Of a DNA stretch of 44,023 nucleotides, positions 9,286-19,729 are shown piece after piece; the stretch's first letter is position 1, and each line of letters starts with the position of its first letter. The notes under the pieces are model-generated. The model saw only the letters and a list, made by a program, of their open reading frames with translations. It did not search any database and had not been told where the DNA came from. The position numbers were made by a program, and so were the translations under genes. Source of the DNA: an uncultured Pelagibacteraceae bacterium (GTDB lineage Bacteria > Pseudomonadota > Alphaproteobacteria > Pelagibacterales > Pelagibacteraceae); NCBI GenBank assembly GCA_902566785.1, contig CACFKI010000006.1, positions 1 through 44,023 on the forward strand, written 5' to 3'.

Positions 9286-10578
9286 TTAGATTTTAAAAGG
9301 ATCCTCAATTAAAATTGTATCATTTCTTTCTGGACTAGTTGAAATAGCAGAAATTTTAGTTTCAATAAATTTTTCTAACTCTAAAATGTAATTTTTAGCA
9401 TTCTGTGGAAGTTTATTGATATCTTTTATTCCTTTTGTTGAAGATTTCCAACCCCTAAATGTTTTATAAATTGGTTTTACTTTTAATTGATCATCAACAG
9501 CTGCTGGCAAGTAATCAATTTCTCTTCCATTTAACTTGTAAGCTACACAAATTTTAATTTCATCAAGCTCATCTAAAACATCAAGTTTCGTTAAAGCAAT
9601 TCCATCTATTCCTGAAATTTTAATTGTTTGTCTAACCAATACTCCATCAAACCATCCACATCGTCTTTTTCTACTGGTAACCGTTCCAAATTCTTTGCCC
9701 CTTTCACCTAACTCTTCTCCAGTTTTATCTAATAATTCAGTAGGGAAAGGTCCTTCTCCAACTCTAGTAGTATATGCTTTTGTAATTCCCAAAACATAAT
9801 TTATAGAATTAGGACCACATCCAGAACCAGTCGCTGCAGATGATGCAACAGTATTTGATGATGTAACAAACGGATACGTACCATGATCTACATCAAGCAA
9901 TACTCCTTGAGCTCCTTCAAATAATATTTTTTTTCCTTTATTTTTATACTCATTGATTTTTTTCCAAACGGGTTGAGAATATTTTAAAATTTGAGGAGCT
10001 ATTTTAAGTAAGTTTTTTTTTAATTCATCCTTATAAAAAAGTTTTTTTCCAAGACCTTTTCTAATAGCATTATGATGCATTAGAACAGTTTCTAATCTAT
10101 TATCTAAATTTTCCTCTGAAATAAGATCCATTACTCTTATAGATCGTCTACCTACTTTATCCTCATATGCTGGTCCAATTCCTCTTCTTGTGGTTCCTAT
10201 CTTTGCTTTACCTGCTGTATCTTCTCTAATTTCGTCCATTTCTTTATGGAAAGGTAAAATTAAATTGGCTGCTTCAGATATAATTAAATTTTTTTGATTA
10301 ATTTCTACCCCCTTAGATTTTATTTCGTCAATTTCATCAAGTAAGGCCCAAGGATCAACAACTACTCCATTGCCAATAATTGATATTTTATTTTTTCTAA
10401 CTATTCCTGAGGGCAATAATCTTAATTTATATGTAATGCCATCTATCACTAAAGTATGACCAGCATTATGTCCACCTTGGAATCTTATTACCACATCAGC
10501 TTCACTGGAAAGCCAATCAACAATTTTTCCTTTTCCCTCGTCTCCCCACTGGGACCCAACAACAACTACATTTTTCAT
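9286..10578 (-). CDS. purA: Adenylosuccinate synthetase
   Basis: Converts IMP, aspartate and GTP to adenylosuccinate in AMP synthesis. The 430 residues are the family norm. Visible are the N-terminal [32 protein letters not shown] (about 34-45), [18 protein letters not shown] (about 128-145), [20 protein letters not shown] (about 219-238) and [12 protein letters not shown]. The gene ends two bases from the stop of convergent rpoH. Its start overlaps the thiD stop by four bases. Confidence 0.98.
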   Translation of the reverse strand: MKNVVVVGSQWGDEGKGKIVDWLSSEADVVIRFQGGHNAGHTLVIDGITYKLRLLPSGIVRKNKISIIGNGVVVDPWALLDEIDEIKSKGVEINQKNLIISEAANLILPFHKEMDEIREDTAGKAKIGTTRRGIGPAYEDKVGRRSIRVMDLISEENLDNRLETVLMHHNAIRKGLGKKLFYKDELKKNLLKIAPQILKYSQPVWKKINEYKNKGKKILFEGAQGVLLDVDHGTYPFVTSSNTVASSAATGSGCGPNSINYVLGITKAYTTRVGEGPFPTELLDKTGEELGERGKEFGTVTSRKRRCGWFDGVLVRQTIKISGIDGIALTKLDVLDELDEIKICVAYKLNGREIDYLPAAVDDQLKVKPIYKTFRGWKSSTKGIKDINKLPQNAKNYILELEKFIETKISAISTSPERNDTILIEDPFKI

Positions 10579-11387
10579 TTAAATTTTTTATTTATATTTA
10601 ATAAACTAATATGGTTTAAAGGGCCATGACCCTTGCCATACTTAGGAGCTGCTACAATTGAATGGTTAACATAATTAATTGCCATACTACAAGATTTCTT
10701 TAACGTTTTTCCACACGAATAATATGTAGCTATAGCACTTGATAGAGTACATCCAGTTCCATGTGTATTTTTAGACCTAATTTTTTTACTTTCAAATATC
10801 TTTGAACCTTTTTTGTTTATATATATATCAAATACCTTTTCAGCTTTTAAGTGGCCTCCTTTAATTAATACATTTTTTGCACCTTGATTTATTAGTTCTT
10901 GTCCAGCTACTATCATGTCATTAATTGTTTTAATTTTAGTTTTACTTAAAATCTCAGCTTCAGGAATATTAGGTGTAATTAGGGAAACCATTTTCATTAA
11001 TTTTGATCTTATAATTTTAATAGATTTATTATCTATTAGTTTTGCGCCACCCTTAGCAACCATTACAGGATCTAATATAATTTTTTTAACTTTAATTTTT
11101 TCCAATGAGTTAATAACTGAATTAATTACTTTTGATGAGTGTAACATGCCTATTTTAATTGCATCTGGTTTAATATCTTTGGAGGTAAATTCAATTTGAT
11201 TTTTAATTTCTCTTATAGGAACTTTGGATATAGAATAAACTCCTGATGTATTTTGTGAAGTTATTGCGGTAATTGCTGTCATAGCGTAAGAACCCAGGCT
11301 TGTTACTGTTTTTATATCTGCTTGAATACCTGCTCCACCGGAAGAGTCAGACCCTGCTATTATTAATATTTTAGATTTAAGTTTCAA
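10575..11387 (-). CDS. thiD: Hydroxymethylpyrimidine/phosphomethylpyrimidine kinase
   Basis: Phosphorylates HMP and HMP-phosphate for thiamine synthesis or salvage. It shows [17 protein letters not shown] near the N-terminus, [29 protein letters not shown] (about 105-117) and the ribokinase-fold C-terminal motif [18 protein letters not shown] (about 216-233). The frame is open to a TTG at 11411, but a TTG at 11387 gives the normal family N-terminus and reduces overlap with glmM from 35 to 11 bases, so I prefer it. No ATG is available. SAR11 cells studied so far depend on external pyrimidine precursor, which fits a salvage role for this kinase. Confidence 0.92.
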   Translation of the reverse strand: MKLKSKILIIAGSDSSGGAGIQADIKTVTSLGSYAMTAITAITSQNTSGVYSISKVPIREIKNQIEFTSKDIKPDAIKIGMLHSSKVINSVINSLEKIKVKKIILDPVMVAKGGAKLIDNKSIKIIRSKLMKMVSLITPNIPEAEILSKTKIKTINDMIVAGQELINQGAKNVLIKGGHLKAEKVFDIYINKKGSKIFESKKIRSKNTHGTGCTLSSAIATYYSCGKTLKKSCSMAINYVNHSIVAAPKYGKGHGPLNHISLLNINKKFK

Positions 11388-12720
11388 ACGAATTAATTGA
11401 TTTTTTAACAATATTTATACATTTTTTTAACAAAAAAATATTATTCGATTCTCCCATTATTCTAATCTTTGGTTCTGTTCCAGACTTTCTTACAAGCATT
11501 CTACCATGATTTTTAATTAATCTTTCAGAGATATTAATTGCTTTTTTGCATTTTTGAGAATTAATTATTGATTTATCTTTTACTTTTACATTTTCTAAAA
11601 TCTGTGGGGTTAACTTAAACAGATTGAATAATTCACTAGCTTTTTTACCTTTTCTCATTGAAAATAAAATTTCTAAAGCAACTAATAGCCCATCTCCAGT
11701 TGTCGCAAATTTACCAAGTATGATATGTCCTGACTGTTCACCACCTAAATTAAATCTGCTTAATTGCATTTTTTCTTTTACATATCTATCTCCAACTTTT
11801 GCTCTAATAAATTTTATATTTTTACTTTTCAAATAATTTTGTAAACCATAATTTGACATTAAAGTTCCAATTACCCCTCCTTTTAAAATTTTTTTTCTCT
11901 TCCATCTTGTTGCAAGCATAGCAATTATCTTATCTCCATCGATAATATTACCTTTTTCATCTGATATAATTATTCTGTCTGCATCACCATCTAAAGATAT
12001 TCCTAGGTGAGCTTTATTTTTTTTTACCATATATTTTATTTTTTTTGGGAAAGTCGAACCACATTTTTTATTAATATTAAAACCATTTGGAGAAGTGCCA
12101 AATTCATAAACTTTTGCACCCAAAGATTTTAAGAGAATTGGTCCAGACCTGTAAGCTGCACCATTTGCGCAATCTATTGCAATTTTCATTCCCTTTAAAT
12201 TAAAACTTTGTGGAAAATTACTTTTTAAAATTTTTATATATCTTTCGTTTGCATCTTCTAATCTTTTCACTCTTCCCAAATTTTTAGGTTCTGATAGATT
12301 TTTCAAAATTTTAGAGTCAATAAGCTTTTCTATTTTTTTTTCAAATTTGTCTGATAATTTTAGACCATCGGGACCAAAAAGTTTAAGACCATTATCATAG
12401 AATGGATTATGTGATGCTGTTATCATTATACCCATGTTTGCTCTCATCTTTTTTGTTAGCATTGCAAGACCGTTTGTTGGTAATGGACCAAGTGTAAAAA
12501 CATGCATTCCTGCTGATGTTAGTCCTGAAACCAATGCTGGTTCTAAAGTATATCCTGATAATCTAGTATCTTTTGCAATAATCGCAGTTTGTTTTTTTTT
12601 TTTTTGATTTTTAAAATAGGTTCCAGCAGCTAAACCAAATTTGAAAAACATCTCTCCATTTATTTTTTTTTGGCTTACTCTCCCTCTTATTCCATCAGTA
12701 CCAAAATATTTTTTTGACAT
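11377..12720 (-). CDS. glmM: Phosphoglucosamine mutase
   Basis: Interconverts glucosamine 6-phosphate and 1-phosphate on the way to UDP-GlcNAc for peptidoglycan and lipopolysaccharide. The 447 residues are standard. Visible are KYFGTDGIRGRV at the N-terminus, the phosphoserine loop ITASHNPFYDNGLKLFG (about 100-116), the metal-binding loop SLDGDADRIIISD (about 243-255), GGEQSGHIILG (about 328-338), and the C-terminal phosphate-binding RKSGTEPKIRIMGE. It follows folP with no gap. An uninterrupted run of 14 A (sense strand) lies near its start. Confidence 0.97.
   Translation of the reverse strand: MSKKYFGTDGIRGRVSQKKINGEMFFKFGLAAGTYFKNQKKKKQTAIIAKDTRLSGYTLEPALVSGLTSAGMHVFTLGPLPTNGLAMLTKKMRANMGIMITASHNPFYDNGLKLFGPDGLKLSDKFEKKIEKLIDSKILKNLSEPKNLGRVKRLEDANERYIKILKSNFPQSFNLKGMKIAIDCANGAAYRSGPILLKSLGAKVYEFGTSPNGFNINKKCGSTFPKKIKYMVKKNKAHLGISLDGDADRIIISDEKGNIIDGDKIIAMLATRWKRKKILKGGVIGTLMSNYGLQNYLKSKNIKFIRAKVGDRYVKEKMQLSRFNLGGEQSGHIILGKFATTGDGLLVALEILFSMRKGKKASELFNLFKLTPQILENVKVKDKSIINSQKCKKAINISERLIKNHGRMLVRKSGTEPKIRIMGESNNIFLLKKCINIVKKSINSFET
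12592..12605 (-). repeat. 14-base poly-A run inside glmM
   Basis: Fourteen consecutive A on the coding strand (T on plus) encode the end of a Gln codon and four Lys codons near residue 40 of glmM. It is the longest homopolymer I found in the window. Runs of this length are prone to replication, transcription and sequencing slippage. Confidence 0.9.
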
Positions 12721-13770
12721 TTAAAAATTTAAAGAATTAAAAACTTTTATACTTTGTTTAACCTCATTTACATCGTGGACTCTTAAAATTTGTATGCCAT
12801 GCATCATTGCAAATAAACTTGACGATATAGTTCCACCCAATCTTTCTTTACTATCATTTACTCCAGATAAATCTTTGATAAATCTCTTTCTTGATGTTCC
12901 TAACATTACAGGAAATCCTAACGAATGAAAAATAGAAATATTTCTCAATAAGGTAATATTATGTTTCAAGTTTTTACCAAAACCTATTCCAGGGTCTAAT
13001 ATTATATTATTGTGTTTAATTCCTTTAGATCTTACATATTTAATTTTATGTTCAAAAAAATCATAAATATCTAAAATAACATTTTTATACTTAGGCTTCT
13101 TTTGCATTGTTTTTGGGTTACCTTGCATGTGATGAATAACAAATGGTGTGTTGGTTTCCCTCAAAACTTTAATCGTATTTTGATCATATTGAAAACCTGA
13201 AACATCATTAATAATATTTACTTTATTTTTTATTCCATTTTTCATTACTAAACTTTTTCTCGTGTCTAAAGAAATTATTTTTTTCATTTTTTTTATTTGA
13301 AATAAAATTGGAGCAATTCTTTCCCACTCCTTTATAGGATTAATATCATTTGATCCAGGCCTAGTAGATTCTCCCCCAATATCTAAAATTTTACATCCAT
13401 CATGAAACAATTTTCTAGCTTGAATTAGTCCTGCTTTTTTTTTATTATATTTTCCACCATCAGAAAAACTATCTGGAGTTAAATTTAAAATACCCATTAA
13501 GACAGGAATATTTGAAAAATTTAATTTAAAAAATTTTTTCTTTTTTTTAATGTTATTAATATCAAATAATACTTTTTTTTTTAACTTACTATTAAAGTTG
13601 TTGATTTTTTTAATATTAATTTTTTTTTTAGTTTTTCTTGATAAAATTTCGATTGTATCAAAAGATATTAATTTATTTCCATGAAGAGGGATTGCTAAAT
13701 TTTTGTTTACCTTTTCTATTGAGTTTTCGCCAAAATAAAAATTACACGCTCTTGTGTAATATTTGATCAT
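12721..13770 (-). CDS. folP: Dihydropteroate synthase with N-terminal extension
   Basis: Condenses hydroxymethyldihydropterin diphosphate with p-aminobenzoate in folate synthesis. The catalytic TIM barrel begins near residue 88 with MGILNLTPDSFSDGGKY, followed by ILDIGGESTRPGS (about 126-138), IINDVSGF, HHMQGNPKTM, ILDPGIGFGK and LGTSRKRFI. The first ~85 residues form an extra domain (start MIKYYTRA, then AIPLHGNKLISFDTIEIL). It resembles the N-terminal part I recall from other alphaproteobacterial FolP proteins, so it is probably ancestral rather than a fusion unique to this genome. It sits between ftsH and glmM, the usual order. Confidence 0.94.
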   Translation of the reverse strand: MIKYYTRACNFYFGENSIEKVNKNLAIPLHGNKLISFDTIEILSRKTKKKINIKKINNFNSKLKKKVLFDINNIKKKKKFFKLNFSNIPVLMGILNLTPDSFSDGGKYNKKKAGLIQARKLFHDGCKILDIGGESTRPGSNDINPIKEWERIAPILFQIKKMKKIISLDTRKSLVMKNGIKNKVNIINDVSGFQYDQNTIKVLRETNTPFVIHHMQGNPKTMQKKPKYKNVILDIYDFFEHKIKYVRSKGIKHNNIILDPGIGFGKNLKHNITLLRNISIFHSLGFPVMLGTSRKRFIKDLSGVNDSKERLGGTISSSLFAMMHGIQILRVHDVNEVKQSIKVFNSLNF

Positions 13771-13775
13771 TAAAA

Positions 13776-15668
13776 TTAGTGAACAATTTTTGGTTTAAGT
13801 CCAATTGATCCTAGTGCTGAACTTTCTTTTTCCTCTTCGACTTTTAGATCTTCTTTATTTGATGGATAAATGTTTTTATTAATTAAATCCTCTATTTCAG
13901 ACCCAGTTAATGTTTCATATGTTAAAAGAGCTTTAGCAAGTTTGTGTAAATCTTCAATTTTTTCAGTTAAAACTTTCCTTGCTCTATCATAACCCTGTTC
14001 TACAAATTTTCTTATTTCTGCATCTACCTTTTTAGCAGTTTCCTCGGACATATTTTGTTGTCTTGCTACCGATCTACCTAAAAAAACTTCCTCTTCATTT
14101 TCTCCATAAAGTATTGGACCTAGTTCTTTGCTTAAACCAGCTCTCATAACCATTGCTCTCGCTCTTTTGGTAGCTTGTTCAATATCGCTAGCAGCACCAG
14201 TGGTTACTTTGTCATCTCCGAATATAATTTCCTCTGCAACTCTTCCTCCCATTGCAATAGCCATTTGTGCGTGTAATTGCTCCCTAGTTTGAGATACTTC
14301 ATCTTTTTCAGGTAATTGCATAACCATACCAAGCGCCCTTCCTCTTGGAATTATTGTGGCTTTATGAATCGGATAAGCTGCTTTTTCATTAATTGTTACT
14401 ATAGCATGACCTGCTTCATGATATGCTGTAAGCTTTTTCTCTTCTTCTGTCATTACCATAGATCTTCTCTCAGCTCCCATCATAACTTTATCTTTTGCTT
14501 CCTCAAATTCAGATGTGGTTACAATTCTTTTATTTTTTCTCGCAGCTAACAAAGCAGATTCGTTTACTAAATTTGCAAGATCGGCTCCTGAAAAACCTGG
14601 CGTTCCTCTAGCAATTGTTCTTAAATTTACATCAGGGGCCATGGAAATTTTCTTTGCGTGAACTTTAAGAATTTTTTCTCTCCCAATTATATCAGGTAAC
14701 GAAACAACAACTTGTCTATCAAATCTTCCTGGTCTTAATAATGCAGGATCTAAAACATCTGGTCTGTTCGTTGCAGCAATTATTATTACACCTTCATTTG
14801 TATCAAATCCATCCATCTCTACTAATAATTGGTTTAAAGTTTGTTCTCTTTCATCATTTCCACCACCTAAACCTGCACCTCTACTTCTTCCTACAGCATC
14901 AATTTCATCAATAAATATAATACATGGAGAATGTTTTTTACCTTGTTCAAACATGTCTCTAACTCTTGATGCACCAACTCCAACAAACATTTCAACAAAA
15001 TCAGATCCAGAAATAGTGAAAAAAGGCACACCGGCTTCTCCAGCTATTGCTCTGGCTAATAAAGTCTTACCAGTTCCTGGGGGACCAACTAATAAACATC
15101 CTCTTGGAATTTTTCCTCCAAGCCTGCTAAATTTTCTTGGGTCTCTTAAAAATTCTACAACTTCCTCAACTTCTTCTTTAGCTTCTTCAACACCTGCCAC
15201 ATCATTAAAAGTGACTTTTCCTTTTACCTCATTCATCATTTTTGCTTTGGATCTGCCAAATCCCATAGCTCCACCTTTTCCACCCTGCATTTGTCTCATA
15301 AAAAATATCCAGACAGCGATTAGTAATAGCATTGGGAACCAGGATAATAGCACACCAAACAATGATGGCATTTTTTCCTCTAAAGGAGCTGCTGATATAC
15401 TAACTCCTTTGTCGGAAAGTTTTTCAATTAAATTAGGATCATTAGGAGAATAAGTAGTAAATTTCTCTCCATTCGACATAACACCTTTAATGTTGTTGCC
15501 TTGGATATCAACTTGAACAACTCTTCCATTTTCAACTTCATTTAAAAATTCTGAGAAAATGATTGTATTATTTTGATTTGCAGTTCTTTGAGGATTTTTA
15601 AACATATTGTACAGACCAATAGTTAAAATTACTATGACTGCCCACATTGCTAAATTTTTAAAATTCAT
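13776..15668 (-). CDS. ftsH: ATP-dependent zinc metalloprotease FtsH
   Basis: Membrane-anchored hexameric AAA+ protease that degrades misfolded membrane proteins and regulators such as RpoH and LpxC. The 630-residue product has two N-terminal membrane segments (about 7-23 and 107-124) flanking a periplasmic domain. The AAA domain has Walker [14 protein letters not shown] (about 194-206), Walker [13 protein letters not shown], and [23 protein letters not shown]. The zinc-protease motif is HEAGH (about 417-421). The presence of rpoH in the same window is consistent with the known FtsH-RpoH turnover link. A 57-base gap precedes the gene; I see no convincing RpoH-type promoter in it. Confidence 0.98.
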   Translation of the reverse strand: MNFKNLAMWAVIVILTIGLYNMFKNPQRTANQNNTIIFSEFLNEVENGRVVQVDIQGNNIKGVMSNGEKFTTYSPNDPNLIEKLSDKGVSISAAPLEEKMPSLFGVLLSWFPMLLLIAVWIFFMRQMQGGKGGAMGFGRSKAKMMNEVKGKVTFNDVAGVEEAKEEVEEVVEFLRDPRKFSRLGGKIPRGCLLVGPPGTGKTLLARAIAGEAGVPFFTISGSDFVEMFVGVGASRVRDMFEQGKKHSPCIIFIDEIDAVGRSRGAGLGGGNDEREQTLNQLLVEMDGFDTNEGVIIIAATNRPDVLDPALLRPGRFDRQVVVSLPDIIGREKILKVHAKKISMAPDVNLRTIARGTPGFSGADLANLVNESALLAARKNKRIVTTSEFEEAKDKVMMGAERRSMVMTEEEKKLTAYHEAGHAIVTINEKAAYPIHKATIIPRGRALGMVMQLPEKDEVSQTREQLHAQMAIAMGGRVAEEIIFGDDKVTTGAASDIEQATKRARAMVMRAGLSKELGPILYGENEEEVFLGRSVARQQNMSEETAKKVDAEIRKFVEQGYDRARKVLTEKIEDLHKLAKALLTYETLTGSEIEDLINKNIYPSNKEDLKVEEEKESSALGSIGLKPKIVH

Positions 15669-15725
15669 AAGTATTAAAGTAAGAATTATTATTAATTAAA
15701 CAAGTGCTAAGTTGATGCATTTTAG

Positions 15726-16775
15726 CTAAATTTTCCTTTTTTCTTTGTAAATTTTGAGAGAATTGTTGATTTTTTCTATGATACAGCCTGATAAGGTTGC
15801 CTTTTTAAATTTTTTTGAATTCAGTAAATTAATTAAATTCTGAAGATTCTTGCCTCTAGGAGGATAATATGAATTACTTACTTGCCGAAGAATCACAGAT
15901 AGGGATCTAAATACAATCTCAAAAGGTTCCTGGAAGAAGTCTTCATTAATTATATAATTATTACTTTTGTTTCTAATTGTATTAGATTTAATATTTTTAT
16001 TTACATAGTAATTTATAGAATACTCACTATTTGATAAATTTGTTAAAGTTAGATTAAATTTTTTATTGTCTAAGCCTTCTTTTTTTAAATTATTTAATAA
16101 TTTTCTTATTCTAATTCTTTTAAAATTCATATCTATATTAGAGGTATCTTCAATTGAAAAATTAAATACATTTGAGGTTAGATAATCTAAATCCTTTTTT
16201 TTTAATTGATAAAGTGGTCTTAAAATCCTTAAATCTTTTTCATGTTTAGTCTCGTTGGAGTAAAATGAAATTAGACCTTTGAGACCAGATCCGCGTAATA
16301 ATCTAATAAAAAAATTCTCATAAACATCATCAATATGATGACCTAATAACAAAAATTTAACTTTATTTTTTGAACACTCTTTTTTTAATAAGCTATATCT
16401 TTTATTTCTAGCAATTGCTTGTATATTTGAATTAGGTTTAGCTCCTCTCCATTTAAGTATTTTGCAATGAATATCGTAATCTTTCATTTTGATTTTAAGT
16501 TGGTTTGCTTGCCTCAAAGAATCTGTTCTTAAACCATGATCTACATGATAAAAATAAATTTTATGACTATGTATAACTGAATAACACTTAGCTAAATATG
16601 CTAAAGCCAAGCTATCCTTTCCTCCAGATAGAGCTACAGCTAATTTAGAATTGCTCTTTAGATTTGTTATATTTTTATTAAAAACATTATATATTTTTCG
16701 TATTTTTGGATTATTAAGATTTTTTAATAATTTTCTAAGAATTATCTTTTTTGCATTCAAACTTTTTTTCTTCAT
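15726..16775 (-). CDS. tilS: tRNA(Ile)-lysidine synthase
   Basis: Ligates lysine to C34 of the CAU-anticodon tRNA-Ile so it reads AUA, an essential step in a genome that uses AUA heavily. The PP-loop ATPase motif AVALSGGKDSLALA is at about residues 47-60. YHVDHGLR and the LLGHHIDDVYENFFIRLLRGSG block (about 143-165) follow. The C-terminal part is divergent and Lys/Asn-rich. The 349 residues fit the shorter TilS forms. The start ATG lies 41 bases inside the end of cpoB. Confidence 0.92.
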   Translation of the reverse strand: MKKKSLNAKKIILRKLLKNLNNPKIRKIYNVFNKNITNLKSNSKLAVALSGGKDSLALAYLAKCYSVIHSHKIYFYHVDHGLRTDSLRQANQLKIKMKDYDIHCKILKWRGAKPNSNIQAIARNKRYSLLKKECSKNKVKFLLLGHHIDDVYENFFIRLLRGSGLKGLISFYSNETKHEKDLRILRPLYQLKKKDLDYLTSNVFNFSIEDTSNIDMNFKRIRIRKLLNNLKKEGLDNKKFNLTLTNLSNSEYSINYYVNKNIKSNTIRNKSNNYIINEDFFQEPFEIVFRSLSVILRQVSNSYYPPRGKNLQNLINLLNSKKFKKATLSGCIIEKINNSLKIYKEKRKI

Positions 16776-17727
16776 ATTTAGATTTCTGAAGAACAGATTG
16801 ATTAGCGTCAGGGTACTGTTTTTGCACCCCAGTTATCATCAAACAACCTTGATCTTTTTCACCTATCTGGACTAATGATACTCCAAGTTTTAATAAATTT
16901 ATAGGAGCCTTTTCACTTTTTGGATATTTTTGATAGCCTTCCAAATAAGCAGATGCTGCATCAGTATATAGTTGTCTTATTCTAAAAGTTTCAGCATACC
17001 AATATTGAGCGTTTCCAGCTAAATCGTGTTCAGGATGCGTTATAACAAATTCTTTAAGTGCACGTTCTGCAGTATTATAGTCTCCAACTTTAAGTAGATT
17101 TGTTGCAAATTCATACTGATCTTTAGGCGATAAATCTGGCAAGATTTTTTCCTCTGCCATAAAATTTTCTGTAACTACGCTCGCAGTAGTCTCAACAGAT
17201 TGGGTTTGTTGATTTTCTAATGAAGTCTCAGTATCTTTATATGAAATTGAACCTAAATCTTGAGGTTCAGAAGAGCCAGGTAAAATTTTTTCCTTATCTT
17301 CTTCAATACTTGTTGAGGAACTTTGTAATTTTACTGTATCATTATTTAATGTTCTATTTTCTAACTGCTGGAATCGTAATTGATTATCAGCTTGAACCTT
17401 TGAAAGTCTTGAAGAGAGTTTATCAATTTTGAAATTGATTTCCTCGAATTTATTTGTCAATTCTTGAAATTGTTTTTCAACCTCAGTTAATTTCAATAAA
17501 TGTCTAGTTAAGACTTCCTCAGAATTTTGATCTAGCTCTGTTGAACTATTACTATTATTTTCATTTAGTCCATCCGAATAAACTGCTCTTTCCAGGGTTT
17601 TCAAATCTTTTTTTATTAATTCTAGCACCTCATATATATTATGATTATCTGAATGAACTGTTTGTGTAGATATTAATAAAATTAAAATAATTATAAATTT
17701 ATTTTTAATTTTTAACAAAATACTCAT
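16735..17727 (-). CDS. cpoB: Tol-Pal system coordinator CpoB (YbgF)
   Basis: Periplasmic protein that couples Tol-Pal activity with peptidoglycan synthesis during division. It has a signal peptide (hydrophobic core about 10-24, likely cleavage after VHS). A coiled-coil trimerisation segment follows (about 75-125, heptads around LTEVEKQFQELTNKFEEI), then a low-complexity Ser/Glu-rich linker. C-terminal TPR repeats begin near residue 200 with SPKDQYEFATNLLKVGDYN and include NAQYWYAETFRIRQLYTDAA. The 330 residues are normal. It is separated from pal by a hairpin terminator. Confidence 0.9.
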   Translation of the reverse strand: MSILLKIKNKFIIILILLISTQTVHSDNHNIYEVLELIKKDLKTLERAVYSDGLNENNSNSSTELDQNSEEVLTRHLLKLTEVEKQFQELTNKFEEINFKIDKLSSRLSKVQADNQLRFQQLENRTLNNDTVKLQSSSTSIEEDKEKILPGSSEPQDLGSISYKDTETSLENQQTQSVETTASVVTENFMAEEKILPDLSPKDQYEFATNLLKVGDYNTAERALKEFVITHPEHDLAGNAQYWYAETFRIRQLYTDAASAYLEGYQKYPKSEKAPINLLKLGVSLVQIGEKDQGCLMITGVQKQYPDANQSVLQKSKYEEKKFECKKDNS

Positions 17728-17756
17728 TGATATTTATTTGTAATTATAATGATGGC

Positions 17757-17790
17757 AAAAAAAAGACCCTTAAAGTTTAAGGGTCTTTTT
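17757..17790 (-). terminator. Intrinsic terminator after pal
   Basis: Near-perfect inverted repeat AAAAAGACCCTT / AAGGGTCTTTTT around a short AAAGTTT loop. On the minus strand a run of eight T follows (complement of 17757-17764). It sits 16 bases past the pal stop and before cpoB. It is the one convincing intrinsic terminator in the window. Confidence 0.85.
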
Positions 17791-17806
17791 AATGCTTAAA
17801 TTTTAA

Positions 17807-18289
17807 TTAGTTAGCTTTAACTGTAACAGATCTTCTGTTTTTTGACCAAGCTAAAGGATTTGAACCAGAATCTACTGGTCTCTCTTTTCCATAACTTATT
17901 ACTGAAATTCTGCTAGATGAAATTCCATATGTCATTAGGTAATCTTTGGCTGCATTAGCTCTTCTTTCACCTAAAGCTAAATTGTATTCTCTAGTTCCTC
18001 TTTCGTCAGCGTGACCTTCTAAAACTACAGTTACATCAGAATTTTTTCTTAACCATGCTGCTTGTTTTCTTAATGTTTCTCTTGAAGCAGTTGTAAGAAT
18101 TGATTCATTAGTAGCAAAAAATACTCTATCTGGAACTCCATCTGCTAAATATTTAACTGTATCTGTTCCTGTGTAAACATCGCCTTGCATTTGCCCATCG
18201 ACTTTTTTTGTCTGTGTTGCACATGCGGAAAGCACTAAACTCATAAAAATTACTAAAAAAATATTTTTAATATTTCTCCCTAAAATCAT
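17807..18289 (-). CDS. pal: Peptidoglycan-associated lipoprotein Pal
   Basis: Outer-membrane lipoprotein that binds peptidoglycan and TolB. The 160-residue precursor has a signal sequence with lipobox LSAC (lipidated Cys at about 22). An OmpA-like domain (about 55-158) contains the diaminopimelate-binding stretch EGHADERGTREYNLALGERR and a C-terminal NRRSVTV. A clear Shine-Dalgarno, AGGAG, lies five bases before the ATG. It is followed by a strong terminator, so pal may be the end of the tol transcript. A 93-base gap to tolB is unusually long for this genome and may hold a separate pal promoter. Confidence 0.96.
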   Translation of the reverse strand: MILGRNIKNIFLVIFMSLVLSACATQTKKVDGQMQGDVYTGTDTVKYLADGVPDRVFFATNESILTTASRETLRKQAAWLRKNSDVTVVLEGHADERGTREYNLALGERRANAAKDYLMTYGISSSRISVISYGKERPVDSGSNPLAWSKNRRSVTVKAN

Positions 18290-18382
18290 TGCTGCTCCTT
18301 AAATCTTTTATTTATATTAACTTTTTCACAACTAGATAGATCTTACAAGAGTAAAAATCAATAAATATTTGTAAAAAAACGA

Positions 18383-19729
18383 CTAATTGCTTAATAATGA
18401 CGACCAAGATGGGTCTGAGGCGTCTGTTTCGGTCTCTACCAACCTCTCATTATAACCTGTTAAATCGATAGACCATAACTTTGCTGAAAAACCTTCCCCT
18501 TTACTATCGGTCTTTGTTTCTCGATAAAAAATTAGTACTCTTCCATTTGGTGACCAGGATGGTGCCTCTTGATAATAATTTTCAGTTAATAGTCTTTCTC
18601 CCTTACCGTCTGTTCTCATTACCCCTATATAAAACTTTCCTTTATGAAGTTTTGTAAAAGCAATCAAATCACCTCTGGGTGACCAAACAGGAGTACCGTA
18701 TAATCCTTTTCCAAATGATATTCGTTTAACATTTGATCCATCACTTTTCATTATATAAATTTGTTGGTAACCACTCCTATCAGAATTAAATGTTATAAAT
18801 TTTCCGTCTGGAGAATATGAGGGCGATGTATCTATTGATGGATGATTAGTTATTCTCTCTACAATTCTATTCTCTAAATCCATAGTATAAATATCAGAAT
18901 TACCATCCATAGCAAAACTCATAATAATCTTTTTTCCATTTGGTGAAAATCTTGGAGCAAAGGTCATTCCAGGAAAATCACCAACTACCTCTTGTATTCC
19001 TGTTTCAATATCTAACAGGTAGACTCTAGGTAAATTTCTAAAGTATGACAAGTATGTGACCATCTGATTTGTCGGATTAAATCTTGGAGTTAAAACCAAC
19101 TCGTTACCAAGAGTTAAATATTTTGTGTTATAACCATCTTGATCCATAATTGCTAATTTTTTAATTCTTTGAGTTTTAGGGCCTTTTTCAGATACATAAA
19201 TAATTCTAGTATCAAAGTATCCTTTTTCTCCTGTTAGTCTCTCGTATACTTTATCAGAAATTATATGCCCAACTCTTCTCCAATTTTTTGGAACTGTTGT
19301 AAATGCTAACGCCATCATTTCCTTTGCTGCTAAAACATCCCAAAGTCTAAACTCAACTCTTAACTTTTCCTCAGTGTAAGTAACCTTTCCAGTAATTAAT
19401 GCTTGTGCTTTTATTAAAGACCAATCTTCAAACCTCGGCTTTAAATGTGCAATATCTGGTTTTTGAAGAAAGGAGTCTTTATCAAGTGGATTAAACAATC
19501 CTGATTGACGAAAATTATTTTCTATAACTTTTGATATTTCTAAACCTACATCATCTATTTTGAGTAATTTTGTAAGTTGAGTTTTTGATGAATTATCAGA
19601 AGCTAAAGATGATATAGCTATAGGTAAAGGATTCAAATTTCCCCTTGTAATATCAACCTCAATTAAAGCAAAGGATTTGCTTGGAATTATAAAAAAAATT
19701 ATGGTTATCAATATATTCTTAAAATTCAT
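18383..19729 (-). CDS. tolB: Tol-Pal system protein TolB
   Basis: Periplasmic beta-propeller protein of the Tol-Pal complex. It has a signal peptide (about 1-21, ending SFA), an N-terminal alpha/beta domain (about 25-160), then six-bladed propeller repeats with recurring P-x-[FW]-S-P-[DN]-G-x-x-[IL] units, for example [26 protein letters not shown] and [13 protein letters not shown]. The length, 448, is normal. The start codon overlaps the tolA stop by one base (TAATG), and a GAGGG precedes it. Confidence 0.96.
   Translation of the reverse strand: MNFKNILITIIFFIIPSKSFALIEVDITRGNLNPLPIAISSLASDNSSKTQLTKLLKIDDVGLEISKVIENNFRQSGLFNPLDKDSFLQKPDIAHLKPRFEDWSLIKAQALITGKVTYTEEKLRVEFRLWDVLAAKEMMALAFTTVPKNWRRVGHIISDKVYERLTGEKGYFDTRIIYVSEKGPKTQRIKKLAIMDQDGYNTKYLTLGNELVLTPRFNPTNQMVTYLSYFRNLPRVYLLDIETGIQEVVGDFPGMTFAPRFSPNGKKIIMSFAMDGNSDIYTMDLENRIVERITNHPSIDTSPSYSPDGKFITFNSDRSGYQQIYIMKSDGSNVKRISFGKGLYGTPVWSPRGDLIAFTKLHKGKFYIGVMRTDGKGERLLTENYYQEAPSWSPNGRVLIFYRETKTDSKGEGFSAKLWSIDLTGYNERLVETETDASDPSWSSLLSN

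Noticed and set aside
14953-15453. Long open frame antisense to ftsH, and similar antisense frames within dxs, pntAA and others
   Set aside because: They are shadows of strongly conserved genes, Pro/Ser/Phe-rich with no recognisable domain or start signal.
15669-15725. RpoH-type heat-shock promoter before ftsH
   Set aside because: ACTTGTTT is present, but no CCCCAT-like -10 follows; not enough to call.
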